Shown here: one piece after another, positions 17,500 to 25,664 of the stretch
How the letters are laid out: every line of letters begins with the position of its first letter
How positions within the stretch are numbered: position 1 is the first letter of the stretch
Source of the DNA: Micromonospora cathayae
Lineage (GTDB): Bacteria > Actinomycetota > Actinomycetes > Mycobacteriales > Micromonosporaceae
Reading direction: 5' to 3'
NCBI RefSeq assembly: GCF_028993575.1
Contig: NZ_CP118615.1
Location: 3,410,001 to 3,474,000, forward strand
DNA length: 64,000 nucleotides
Made by a program: the position numbers and the translations under genes
The notes under the pieces: model-generated
The model's input: the letters and a program-made list of their open reading frames with translations, nothing else
The model's database searches: none
What the model was told of the DNA's origin: nothing

Positions 17500-19023
17500 T
17501 CAGGTGGGCGGCACGTACAGCATCCGGCCGGTGGTGTTGGGCCGGGTGTTGAAGACGACGCCCGGGGTGGCGTCGGCGAGCACCCGGGCGTGCACCTGCG
17601 CCGGCGTCCAGGTCGGGTGCGCGGCGAGGATCAGCGCGGCGGCCCCGGCGACGTGCGGTGCCGCCATCGAGGTACCGGACTTCGTGGCCCACGCGGTGTC
17701 GGTGTCGTACCCGGCGGAGACGATGCTCTGGCCGGGCGCGAACAGGTCCACGCACGGACCCTGGTTGCTCAGCCAGGCGGCACCGTCGTCCGGCCAGGTC
17801 GACCCGACGGTGAGTACCGCCGGGATGAACGCGGGCGTCTTCACGCAGGCGTCCCCGCCGTCGTTGCCGGCGGACGCGACCACGGTGACCCCCGAGTTGA
17901 TCAGCCCGGTGGTGGCCGCCTCGTACGCGCCGGGGTTGAGTGTGGTCGAGTTGCCGAAGCTCATGTTCGCCACGGCGGGGTGCTGGGCGTTCGCGGTCAC
18001 CCAGTCGATCGCCTGGGTGGTGGTGGCGATGTCACCGGTGGCGTCGCACGCCCAGACCCGTACCGCGACCAGCGTGACGTTCTTCGCCACCCCGTACGTG
18101 CCGCCGCCCAGGGTGCCGGCGACGTGGCTGCCGTGGCCGTAGCAGTCGTCGGCGGTGCCGCCGTCCACCACGTCGACGCCGTTGACCACCCGGCCGCCGA
18201 AGTCCTGGTGGGTGAAGCGGATGCCGGAGTCGATGACGTACGCGTGCACGCCCTGCCCACCGCCGGACGGGTAGCTGAACGAGCCGTCCAGCGGCAGGGC
18301 GGCCTGGTCCACCCGGTCCAGGCCCCAGGACGGCGGGTTCGGCTGGGTGCCCAGCACGGTGACCGGTGCGGTGCCGCTGTCGGTGGTGGCCGGGGCGCTG
18401 CCGGGGGTGGCCGGGGCGTCGAGCCGGATCCGGCGGTTCTGTTCCACGAAGGCCACGGACCCGTCGGTGGCGATGCGCCGGGCCGCCGCCTCGTCGGCCC
18501 GGATGGTGAAACCGCGCAGCGCGGCACTGTACTGGTGACCCACGGTCGCCCCGTACCGGTGGGCGACGGCCCGCGCGGTTCGGTCCACCGCGTCCCGGGC
18601 CGCCTGCCGGGCCGACGCGGACAGGGCGCCGGCCGGCACCCGGCCGTTCCGGGTCAGGATGCTGGTGTCCCGCAGGACGACGCTGTCCCTGAGTACGACG
18701 ATGTAGCTGCCCGGGATCGCGGTCGGCTGGTCGGCACCGAGGATGGTGACCGACCCGTCTACGGCTGCCGGGCCGGTCGCGCCGGCCGGTGCGGCGACGC
18801 CGGCCAGCGACGTCGTGCCGGCCAGCGACGTCGTGCCGGCCAGCGACGTCGTGCCGGCCAGCGACGCCGCTCCGGTCGCGCCGACCAGCGACGCTGTGCC
18901 GGTCGCGCCGGCCGGTGCGGCGACGCCGGCCAGCGATGCCGCCGTGGCCGTGACGGCCAGCGCGAGCGCGCCGAGCCGCCGCGAGGTGGCGTACCGGTGT
19001 GAACTGACCTGCGGTGTCCGCAT
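17500..19023 (-). CDS. Secreted subtilisin-family (S8) serine protease
   Basis: A 507-residue preproprotease. It has a signal peptide (basic start, hydrophobic stretch, ~40 residues), an odd Ala/Gly/Thr/Ser repeat region at ~41-85, an I9-type inhibitor propeptide at ~103-200 (GSYIVVLRD to VEQNRRI), and a proteinase K/aqualysin-like catalytic domain from ~228. The triad is Asp265 (YVIDSGI), His297 (YGHGSHVAG) and Ser452 (GTSMAAPHVAG), with the oxyanion Asn387. ATG 19023 follows GGGAGGGCAGCG. It probably degrades extracellular proteins. It is monocistronic and convergent with the carbohydrate operon. Confidence 0.93.
   Translation of the reverse strand: MRTPQVSSHRYATSRRLGALALAVTATAASLAGVAAPAGATGTASLVGATGAASLAGTTSLAGTTSLAGTTSLAGVAAPAGATGPAAVDGSVTILGADQPTAIPGSYIVVLRDSVVLRDTSILTRNGRVPAGALSASARQAARDAVDRTARAVAHRYGATVGHQYSAALRGFTIRADEAAARRIATDGSVAFVEQNRRIRLDAPATPGSAPATTDSGTAPVTVLGTQPNPPSWGLDRVDQAALPLDGSFSYPSGGGQGVHAYVIDSGIRFTHQDFGGRVVNGVDVVDGGTADDCYGHGSHVAGTLGGGTYGVAKNVTLVAVRVWACDATGDIATTTQAIDWVTANAQHPAVANMSFGNSTTLNPGAYEAATTGLINSGVTVVASAGNDGGDACVKTPAFIPAVLTVGSTWPDDGAAWLSNQGPCVDLFAPGQSIVSAGYDTDTAWATKSGTSMAAPHVAGAAALILAAHPTWTPAQVHARVLADATPGVVFNTRPNTTGRMLYVPPT
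18803..18874 (-). repeat. 18-bp tandem repeat in the protease leader region
   Basis: Three identical units (18803-18820, 18821-18838, 18839-18856) and one degenerate copy encode the hexapeptide SLAGTT between signal peptide and propeptide. Confidence 0.9.
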
Positions 19024-19080
19024 CGCTGCCCTCCCGGTCGGTCCCCGTTGCGGTCCCCGTCGTTCCGCAGCGACACGAGG

Positions 19081-19092
19081 TATCGACCGATA
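19081..19092. promoter_or_regulatory. Small palindrome upstream of the S8 protease
   Basis: TATCGACCGATA lies ~58 bp ahead of the protease start, in a locally AT-richer patch. It may be part of a promoter or an operator. Confidence 0.3.
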
Positions 19093-19136
19093 GCGATGTT
19101 ATGTGCTGTGGGCCGGACTGGCTGTCCCGGCCGGGC

Positions 19137-20645
19137 TCACTCGGTGGCCTCGACCGTGCGGGGCTGGTCGTCCCCGGCCGGACGCGGGGCCACGACGTGC
19201 ACGGACACCCCCGTGTTGCTGTTGTGCGTCTCGATCCAGGTGTCCAGCGCCGTCCGGCAGGCATGGTCGACGTGGCGCAGGCCGCTCAGGTCGAGCCGTA
19301 CGGTCCGGTCGGCGGGCAGCCCGTTCAGCGTGGTGAGAATGGTGGGCAGCCGCAGGAAGGTGGCGTTGCCGGTGATCGCGACGTCGATCGGGCCGGCCCC
19401 GGCGTCCCGGACGGTGACCCGCACGTGCGACGTCTCCCAGGCGGTCTTGACCACCGCCAGGCCCAGACCGACCAGCACCCCGGTGAACATGTCCGTGGTG
19501 AGGATGGCCGTCGCCGTCACCACCAGCACCACCACCTCGCCCCGGTGTCCCCGCCAGAGCTCCGGCAGGGCCCGCAGCGGCAGCAGCTTGAATCCGGCGT
19601 ACACCAGCACGGCGGCCAGCGCCGGCAGCGGCATCAGCCCGATCAGGCCGGGCGCGGCGGCGGCGAACAGCAGCAGCCACAGGCCGTGCAGCACCCGGGA
19701 CGCCTTGGTCCGCGCCCCGGCCCGTACGTTGGCGGAACTGCGGACGATGACCGCGGTCATCGGCAGGGCGCCGAGCAGGCCGCAGATGGCGTTGCCGGTG
19801 CCCTGGGCCACGAGTTCCTTGTCGAAGTCGGTACGCGGGCCCTGGTGCAGCCGGTCCACCGCCGCCGCGCTGAACAGGCTTTCCGCCGAGGCGACCAGGG
19901 TGAACGTGGCGATGGTGGCGAGCACACCGAGGTCGACCAATTCCCCCCAGTGCCCGAGGGAGGGCTGCATCGCCGCCAGCACCCCCTCCACCTGGATGGT
20001 GTCGACCGGCAGCCCGAACGCGGCGGTCACCCCGGCGGCCAGCACGACGGCGACCAGCGCGCCGGGGACGGTCCGCAGCCGACCGGGCAACGCGTCCCAG
20101 GCCACCATCACCACGATGGTCGACACGCCCACGGCGAGCGAGACCCGGGCCGGGTGGGAGACGACGATCCCGTTCAGCAGCCCCGGCAGCCCGGTGAACT
20201 TCCCGGTGCCGGAGTGCGGCACGGCGGCACCGGCCAGCACGTAGAGCTGCCCGGCGATGAGCAGCAGGCCGATGCCGGCGAGCATGCCCTGCACCACGGA
20301 CACGGTGATGGCGCGGAACCAGCGGCCCAGCCGCAGCAGCCCCAGACCGACCTGGACCAGCCCGGCGACCAGGACGATCGTGCCGAGCCCGGCCAGCCCG
20401 TACCGGTCCACGGCCTCGGCGACCAGCACGGTCAGGCCGGCGGCCGGGCCGCTGACCTGGAGGCTGCTGCCGGGCATGAGTCCCACCACCAGACCACCGA
20501 CGATGCCGGTGACCAGGCCCAGTTCGGCCGGTACGCCGGAGGCGACGGCGATGCCGACGCAGAGCGGCAACGCCACGAGGAAGACGACGACGGAGGCGGA
20601 CAGGTCGGCCCGCAGCGCACGCCAGGGCGGGGCGGAAGACATCAT
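19137..20645 (-). CDS. SulP-family anion transporter with STAS domain
   Basis: A 502-residue membrane protein with ~12 hydrophobic segments (residues ~15-400) and a C-terminal cytoplasmic STAS domain at ~400-490. The SulP signature region is GLVTGIVGGLVVGLMPGSSL plus the downstream GPAAG loop. The family transports sulfate, bicarbonate or dicarboxylates, and the substrate cannot be assigned here. No carbonic anhydrase gene or domain is adjacent. Two consecutive ATG codons (20645 and 20642) are possible starts. A ~230-bp stretch without visible genes separates it from the small secreted-protein gene upstream. Confidence 0.88.
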   Translation of the reverse strand: MMSSAPPWRALRADLSASVVVFLVALPLCVGIAVASGVPAELGLVTGIVGGLVVGLMPGSSLQVSGPAAGLTVLVAEAVDRYGLAGLGTIVLVAGLVQVGLGLLRLGRWFRAITVSVVQGMLAGIGLLLIAGQLYVLAGAAVPHSGTGKFTGLPGLLNGIVVSHPARVSLAVGVSTIVVMVAWDALPGRLRTVPGALVAVVLAAGVTAAFGLPVDTIQVEGVLAAMQPSLGHWGELVDLGVLATIATFTLVASAESLFSAAAVDRLHQGPRTDFDKELVAQGTGNAICGLLGALPMTAVIVRSSANVRAGARTKASRVLHGLWLLLFAAAAPGLIGLMPLPALAAVLVYAGFKLLPLRALPELWRGHRGEVVVLVVTATAILTTDMFTGVLVGLGLAVVKTAWETSHVRVTVRDAGAGPIDVAITGNATFLRLPTILTTLNGLPADRTVRLDLSGLRHVDHACRTALDTWIETHNSNTGVSVHVVAPRPAGDDQPRTVEATE

Positions 20646-20876
20646 GATTCACATCCGGGGGGAAGGCGGGGAGAACGGACCCGGTCACCGCCGCCCGCCG
20701 GCTGCCCGGCGGACCACCGGCGTCGACCGGGGGTGCGGGGCAGCGGCGGGCGGCCGGTGGCGACCGGAAGTGACAGTCGGGTGGGCGGGTACCGCCCGGT
20801 CGATGGTGGGGACGTCGTCAGCCGACGGCCGTACGGCACGGGGCGGCGGTCGGGACCGGCCCCCGGCGTACGTCGC

Positions 20877-21287
20877 TCAGCAGCGCAGGACGCTCAGCCG
20901 TACCGGACGGGCTCCGTCGCCGACGCTCGCGCCACCGTCCACGGTCGAGGTGCTCCGGCGGATGGCCCCGTCGGGCGGCGTCGGCCCGAGCTGGGGCACC
21001 GGGCTGCGCCGGTCGGTGCCCTGGTTGCCCCGTCCGGAGCGGGCGACCGACCCGCACGCCTTGGCGTCGAAGCCCGTGGTCACGATGGGTTTCGGGCGCT
21101 GCCCGTCGGGCCCGGCCAGGGCGCTCACGGCGCGGTACGGGACGGAGGTGAACGCCGGGACGCCGGCCGGGGCGGACGCGGGCGGCGGCCCGGCGGTGGC
21201 GGCGAGCGGGACCCGGCAGACCAGGCCGACGTGCAGCAGGATGGCCCAGGCGAGCAGCGGGGCGAGGACGACGAGTCTGCGCGGCAC
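20877..21287 (-). CDS. Small secreted or membrane-anchored hypothetical protein
   Basis: A 136-residue protein with an N-terminal hydrophobic stretch (VVLAPLLAWAILLHVGLVC) after MPRR, then a Pro/Ala-rich mature part and a C-terminal ...LSVLRC. The GTG start at 21287 is preceded by GGGGGTGAGC, a strong ribosome-binding site that supports the call. I do not recognise the family. Three Cys residues (near 24, 78 and at the C-terminus) could form disulfides outside the cell. It reads in the same direction as the SulP gene. Confidence 0.5.
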   Translation of the reverse strand: MPRRLVVLAPLLAWAILLHVGLVCRVPLAATAGPPPASAPAGVPAFTSVPYRAVSALAGPDGQRPKPIVTTGFDAKACGSVARSGRGNQGTDRRSPVPQLGPTPPDGAIRRSTSTVDGGASVGDGARPVRLSVLRC

Positions 21288-21311
21288 CGCTCACCCCCAG
21301 GCCGGTACGTC

Positions 21312-21334
21312 TACCCACGCGGGCCGCGTGGGTA
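21312..21334. promoter_or_regulatory. 23-bp near-perfect palindrome, candidate operator
   Basis: TACCCACGCGG and CCGCGTGGGTA flank a single G. CCGGTA (21302-21307) and TACCGG (21335-21340) extend the symmetry outside it. It lies between the divergent small secreted-protein gene (start 21287) and the BASS transporter gene. Confidence 0.5.
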
Positions 21335-21544
21335 TACCGGGATCAACCCGTGGCGCGGGGGGTCGGTTACGCCTGTTCCGGCAGGTAGGGGATCTACGGG
21401 CCGGTCGGAAGGTGGGGTACGGGTCGGCCGGTCGGCGCGCGTCCGGCCGGCTGCTCCACTGAGCACGCCGCGAGATGACCGGCCGTCGACGGCGGTGTGA
21501 TGATTCCACGCAATCAACTGACGTCGATCAAGGGTGTGGTCGTC

Positions 21545-22471
21545 ATGAGTTCCGGACTGTCGATCGCACTCTTCCCGGTCGCGTTGGGCATCGTCATGCT
21601 CGGGATCGGGCTCAGTCTCACCACCGAGGACTTCCGCCGGGTGCTCCGGCATCCCCGGGTGGTGGCGATCTGCCTCGGCTGCCAGATGCTGGTGCTGCCG
21701 GCGATCGCCCTGGGGCTGGTGGTCGCCTTCGACCTGCGTCCGGAACTGGCGGTCGGCATGATGCTGCTCGCCGCCTCACCGGGCGGCAGCACCGCCGGCC
21801 TATACAGCCACCTCTTCAAGGGCAACGTGGCGCTGAACGTCTCGCTGACCGCGGTGAACTCGGTGCTGGCCCTGTTCACCCTGCCGGTGATCGTGAACCT
21901 GGCGGTGGCCGGTTTCGTCGGCTCGGACGACTCGATCGGGCTCCAGTTCGGCAAGGTGCTCCAGGTCTTCGCCCTGGTGCTGATCCCGATCGCGATCGGG
22001 ATGTTCGTCCGGTCCCGGTACACCGCCTTCGCGCTCCGGATGGAACGCCCGGTCAAGATCCTGTCCGTGGTGGTCCTGGTCGTGATGATCGTCGGGGCGC
22101 TCACCGGCATCAAGGACGACGTCCTCGACACCCTCGGCGAGATCATCCTCATCGTCCTGGTCTTCAACGTGATCAGCCTGGCGATCGGGTACCTAGCGCC
22201 GCGCCTGCTGCGGATCGGGCACCGTGAGTCGGTCGCCTCCTCGTTCGAGATCGGCCTGCACAACGCCACCCTGGCCATCACCGTCGGGATGAGCCCGGCG
22301 CTGCTGGACAACAGCACCATGGCGATGCCGTCGGTGGTCTACGGCACCCTGATGTTCTTCACCGCCGCCGCGTTCGGCCTGGTCGCCGCCCGCCGGGCCC
22401 CGGCCGGCCCCGAGACGCCGGCCGCCGCTCCCGGTCCGGCCGGCCGGACCACCCGGCACCCCGCCGGATGA
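21545..22471 (+). CDS. BASS-family (bile acid:sodium symporter-like) transporter
   Basis: A ~308-residue membrane protein with nine to ten hydrophobic segments. Conserved blocks are LGIGLSLTTEDFRRVLRHP, SPGGSTAGLYSHLFKGNVA and SSFEIGLHNATLAITVG, which match the BASS/PnaS-like family of sodium-coupled organic-anion carriers. ATG 21545 (AAGGGTG upstream) gives the usual family N-terminus; the frame stays open to a GTG at 21497. The C-terminal ~25 residues are Pro/Ala-rich. The substrate is unknown. The upstream intergenic region carries the long palindrome. Confidence 0.85.
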   Translation: MSSGLSIALFPVALGIVMLGIGLSLTTEDFRRVLRHPRVVAICLGCQMLVLPAIALGLVVAFDLRPELAVGMMLLAASPGGSTAGLYSHLFKGNVALNVSLTAVNSVLALFTLPVIVNLAVAGFVGSDDSIGLQFGKVLQVFALVLIPIAIGMFVRSRYTAFALRMERPVKILSVVVLVVMIVGALTGIKDDVLDTLGEIILIVLVFNVISLAIGYLAPRLLRIGHRESVASSFEIGLHNATLAITVGMSPALLDNSTMAMPSVVYGTLMFFTAAAFGLVAARRAPAGPETPAAAPGPAGRTTRHPAG

Positions 22472-22542
22472 GCTGACCAGCCGAACCCCGGTGCCCCGGG
22501 GGACGGGCATCCGATGCTCCCCGAACCGGGCGACTCGCGGCC

Positions 22543-24168
22543 TCAGGTGTTGACCGGGCGGCGGGCGACCAGCAGCACGTGCGTGACCGGCCAGTCCAGC
22601 GGTGCGCCGGTCACCGTGCTGAGGGCGGCGACCGGGGCGAGCCGGTTGGTGACGATCCACTCGTTGCGGAACGGCCCGCTCGCCGGGTCGACCTCGAAAC
22701 CGACGTCGGCGAGGAGCGCCTTCCAGTCGGCCCACTCCAGGCCGCAGAACTGCTCCTGGGTCTCGGACAGCCAGTTGTCGGGGTAGTCCTTGCGGGTGAG
22801 GAAGTCCATCGCCGCGCCCAGCGGCAGCTCGACGACCGCTCCGTCCGGGCCGTCCCCCGGGCTGTCCGGGCCGTCCACCGGGCCGACCGCGCCCTGCGCC
22901 GCGCCGACCGCGCCGTCCACCGGGCCGGCTGCGCTGTCCAGCGGGCGGTACGGGAAGGGGAAGCGGTAGTCGACCGCGAACTGGTCCAACCGGGCCCGGG
23001 TCGACAGCCCCCGCACGTGCCCGGCCACCTCGGCGGGCGTCAGGGACGCCAGGTCGGTGCGCGGCCGGGCCGGGTTCGCGCCGTCCGTCGTCGCCAGGCG
23101 CAACCGTACCGGCCGGTCCCGGCCGTCCGGCCCGCACACGTCACTGTTGATCCACACCCCGCCCGGCACCGTGTGGTCGTAGATGGCCTGCACGAACCGG
23201 CGCAGGGACGACATCCGGTCGCCGTACGACCAGATCTCGTGGGTGAGCGCGAAGGTCATCGTGGTGTCCACCGAGCGGGGCGCGAACACCGCGCCGCCGA
23301 GCACGTTGCGCCGGTAGAAGAAGACATTCGGGTTGCTGAACACCCCCTGCGCCTTCTTGTGCACGCACTCCTCGAACAGCTGGCGGGCCACCTCGACGCC
23401 GATCAGGTCGCTCTCCCGCAGGGCCGGATCCCGGTCGGCCAGCTCCAGCACGGCCCCCGCGCCGCAGCCGATGTCGACGATCCGGCCCGGCCGGACGTGT
23501 TCCCGTACCGCGTCCCACTTGCGCTGCGCGGCGTCGGTGAACGCCTCGGCGTACGTGCGGTAGTCGCGGGTGGCGGTCAGGCCGCCCTCGTCGCCGACCA
23601 CCGGGTCGTTGACCACCGACCGGACCAGCTCGTCGAGCCGGTAGCGGGCGTACACGTCGAGGGTGGCCGGATGGGCGAGGTCCCGCCACGACGGGTCACC
23701 GTCGGCCAGCCGTAGCAGGACGTCCCACGGCCGGGCCGGCGTCGGCTCGACGTCCGCCTCCACCCCGGCGATCCGGAAGCCCAACCGCTCGTACATCGCG
23801 GCCACCTCCGGGGTGGAACAGGCGATCACGGTGTCCGCCGGGGTCAGCTCCAACCCGGTGGCCGCCGCCACGGTCTTGACGGTGACCTCGGCGAACCGGT
23901 CGGTCGGGGTGGTGTCGAAGATCGGCACCACCACCGAACGGAGCCCGGCGAGCACGCTGAAGCGTTCGATCGCCGCCTCCCGCCGGTGGTAGGGGACCGG
24001 GTTACGCCGGGTGTTCTCGTGGTTGGCGGAGGTGACCGCCCAGACCACGGTGACCTCACCACCGTCGGTCGGGCCGCCGTCACGCTGGGCCGCCAGCCGG
24101 CTCAGGTACTCGGCCTGGAACCGGGTCAGCAGGTGGTGGCGGCCGGGAAAGAGCAGGTAGCGGGGCAT
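22543..24168 (-). CDS. NMNAT-like nucleotidyltransferase domain fused to SAM methyltransferase
   Basis: A 541-residue fusion. Residues ~1-150 resemble NadM-type adenylyltransferases: FPGRHHLLTRFQ stands where the GRFQPxHxGH loop is expected, and SANHENTRRNPVPYHRRE matches the SAQxSHTxxNPF-ER block. The HxGH pair itself is altered, so activity is uncertain. Residues ~200-400 are a class I SAM methyltransferase with motif I VDIGCGAGA (~231-239). A Gly/Asp/Pro/Ala-rich low-complexity insert occupies ~412-441, before a conserved C-terminal segment (DYPDNWLSETQEQFCGLEW). The function is not known; it could make and modify a nucleotide-linked metabolite. Confidence 0.65.
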   Translation of the reverse strand: MPRYLLFPGRHHLLTRFQAEYLSRLAAQRDGGPTDGGEVTVVWAVTSANHENTRRNPVPYHRREAAIERFSVLAGLRSVVVPIFDTTPTDRFAEVTVKTVAAATGLELTPADTVIACSTPEVAAMYERLGFRIAGVEADVEPTPARPWDVLLRLADGDPSWRDLAHPATLDVYARYRLDELVRSVVNDPVVGDEGGLTATRDYRTYAEAFTDAAQRKWDAVREHVRPGRIVDIGCGAGAVLELADRDPALRESDLIGVEVARQLFEECVHKKAQGVFSNPNVFFYRRNVLGGAVFAPRSVDTTMTFALTHEIWSYGDRMSSLRRFVQAIYDHTVPGGVWINSDVCGPDGRDRPVRLRLATTDGANPARPRTDLASLTPAEVAGHVRGLSTRARLDQFAVDYRFPFPYRPLDSAAGPVDGAVGAAQGAVGPVDGPDSPGDGPDGAVVELPLGAAMDFLTRKDYPDNWLSETQEQFCGLEWADWKALLADVGFEVDPASGPFRNEWIVTNRLAPVAALSTVTGAPLDWPVTHVLLVARRPVNT

Positions 24169-24341
24169 GCCACGTTCCTAGCCGATGCCCGCCGGGCGGC
24201 GCGCGGCAGGGTGCCAGAAGACTGATCGGACGGTCAGGACGGCCCGGTCGGGAGACGACGGACCGCGGACCGGGTCCGGGGCGTCCACCAGCTTTCGCCG
24301 GATCCGCACCGGGGACTTACCGTCCTCGTACACGGTGCGGC

Positions 24342-24347
24342 TAGCGT
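24342..24347 (+). promoter_or_regulatory. -10 box TAGCGT, leaderless type
   Basis: It lies eight bases before ATG 24356 and predicts transcription starting at or next to the start codon of the DUF1800 gene. Confidence 0.5.
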
Positions 24348-24355
24348 CAGGCCAC

Positions 24356-25648
24356 ATGACTGAGCGGGAAGCGGTGGCGCACCTGCTGCGCCGGGCGACG
24401 TTCGGGCCGACCGCCGACGAGGTGGACGACGCGGAACGGGTCGGGGTACGCGCCACCCTCGACCGGCTGCTGGCCCCGACCGGCCCCGACCGGACACCCG
24501 GGTTGCCGGACCTCGGCCCGGACCCGTACGCGGGACTGACCCGGTCCTCGACCCGGGAGCAACGCCAGCAGGCCAACCAGCGGCGCCGCGCACAGGTACG
24601 CGCGCTGACCTGGTGGTGGCTGGACCGGATGGTCACCAGCACCGACCAGGCCGGCGAGAAGCTACTGTTCTTCTGGCACGGCCACTGGGCGACCAGCGAA
24701 CGGAAGGTCCGCTCGGCGACCCTGATGCTCCGCCACCTGGAAACGCTGCGCCGGTACGGGCGCGGGCCGCTGCCGCCGCTGGTCGACGCGATGGTCCGGG
24801 ACCCGGCGCTGATCCTGTGGCTGGACGGGCAACGCAACACCCGCAAGGCCCCCAACGAGAACCTGGCCCGGGAACTGATGGAGCTGTTCACGCTCGGCCA
24901 CGGCAACGGCTACACCGAGGACGACGTGCGGGAGGGCGCGCGGGCGCTCACCGGCTGGACGGTGGACCGCCGCACCGGCGCGGTCCGGTTCGAGCCCCGC
25001 CGGCACGACGCCGGCCCGAAGACCATCCTCGGCCAGCGGGCCGACTTCGACGCCGCGTCGTACGCGGGACTGCTCGCCGGACGGCCGGAGACCGCACGGC
25101 ACGTCGCCGGCCGGCTCTGGTTCCGGTACGCCGGCCCGGACGTGCCACCACCGGCCGACCTGGCCGGCCCGGACACGGTGACCACGCTGCGCCGGATCCT
25201 CACCGCGCCGGCCTTCGCGCAGACCCGGGACACCCTGGTCAAACAGCCGGTCGAGTGGCTGGTCGGGGCGGCCCGTCAGCTCGGGGTACGCCCGTCGGGC
25301 CTGCCCGAGCAGGAGCGACGCCGGCTGCTCGCCGGGCTGGCCGCGCTGGACCAGGTGCCGCTGCGCCCGCCGAGCGTCGGCGGCTGGCCGGCCGGTACCG
25401 CCTGGCTGACCACCGCGTCCCTCCAGGCCCGACTGCGGACCGCCGACGCGCTGGCCGGGGCGGCGGCGCGGACGGTGCTGGCGACGCTGACCGCCGCGCC
25501 GCCGGCGGGCCGGCCGGACGCGCTGGCCCGGCTGCTCGTGGTCGACCGGTGGAGCGAACGCACCCGGGCCGCGCTGACCCCGCTGACCGGCGAGCCGCGC
25601 AAGCTGATCGCGGCCGGCCTGGTCAGCCCCGAGTACGCGGTCTACTGA
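24356..25648 (+). CDS. DUF1800 domain protein
   Basis: A 430-residue member of the DUF1800 family, recognisable from VAHLLRRATFGPT at the N-terminus, FFWHGHWATSERKV, and the NTRKAPNENLARELMELFTLG block. The family's biochemical role is unknown. It is nearly always followed by a DUF1501 gene, as it is here 16 bp downstream, so the two probably form one unit. No signal peptide is seen on this protein although its partner has a Tat signal. ATG 24356 is supported by the family N-terminus and by the -10 box 8 bases upstream. Confidence 0.88.
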   Translation: MTEREAVAHLLRRATFGPTADEVDDAERVGVRATLDRLLAPTGPDRTPGLPDLGPDPYAGLTRSSTREQRQQANQRRRAQVRALTWWWLDRMVTSTDQAGEKLLFFWHGHWATSERKVRSATLMLRHLETLRRYGRGPLPPLVDAMVRDPALILWLDGQRNTRKAPNENLARELMELFTLGHGNGYTEDDVREGARALTGWTVDRRTGAVRFEPRRHDAGPKTILGQRADFDAASYAGLLAGRPETARHVAGRLWFRYAGPDVPPPADLAGPDTVTTLRRILTAPAFAQTRDTLVKQPVEWLVGAARQLGVRPSGLPEQERRRLLAGLAALDQVPLRPPSVGGWPAGTAWLTTASLQARLRTADALAGAAARTVLATLTAAPPAGRPDALARLLVVDRWSERTRAALTPLTGEPRKLIAAGLVSPEYAVY

Positions 25649-25664
25649 CCGGAGGAGACGACGA

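Noticed and set aside
14774..17755. 993-codon frame antisense to the beta-helix gene
   Set aside because: Composition is that of a shadow frame (Val, Arg, Asp, Gly, Pro) and it crosses the terminator hairpin.
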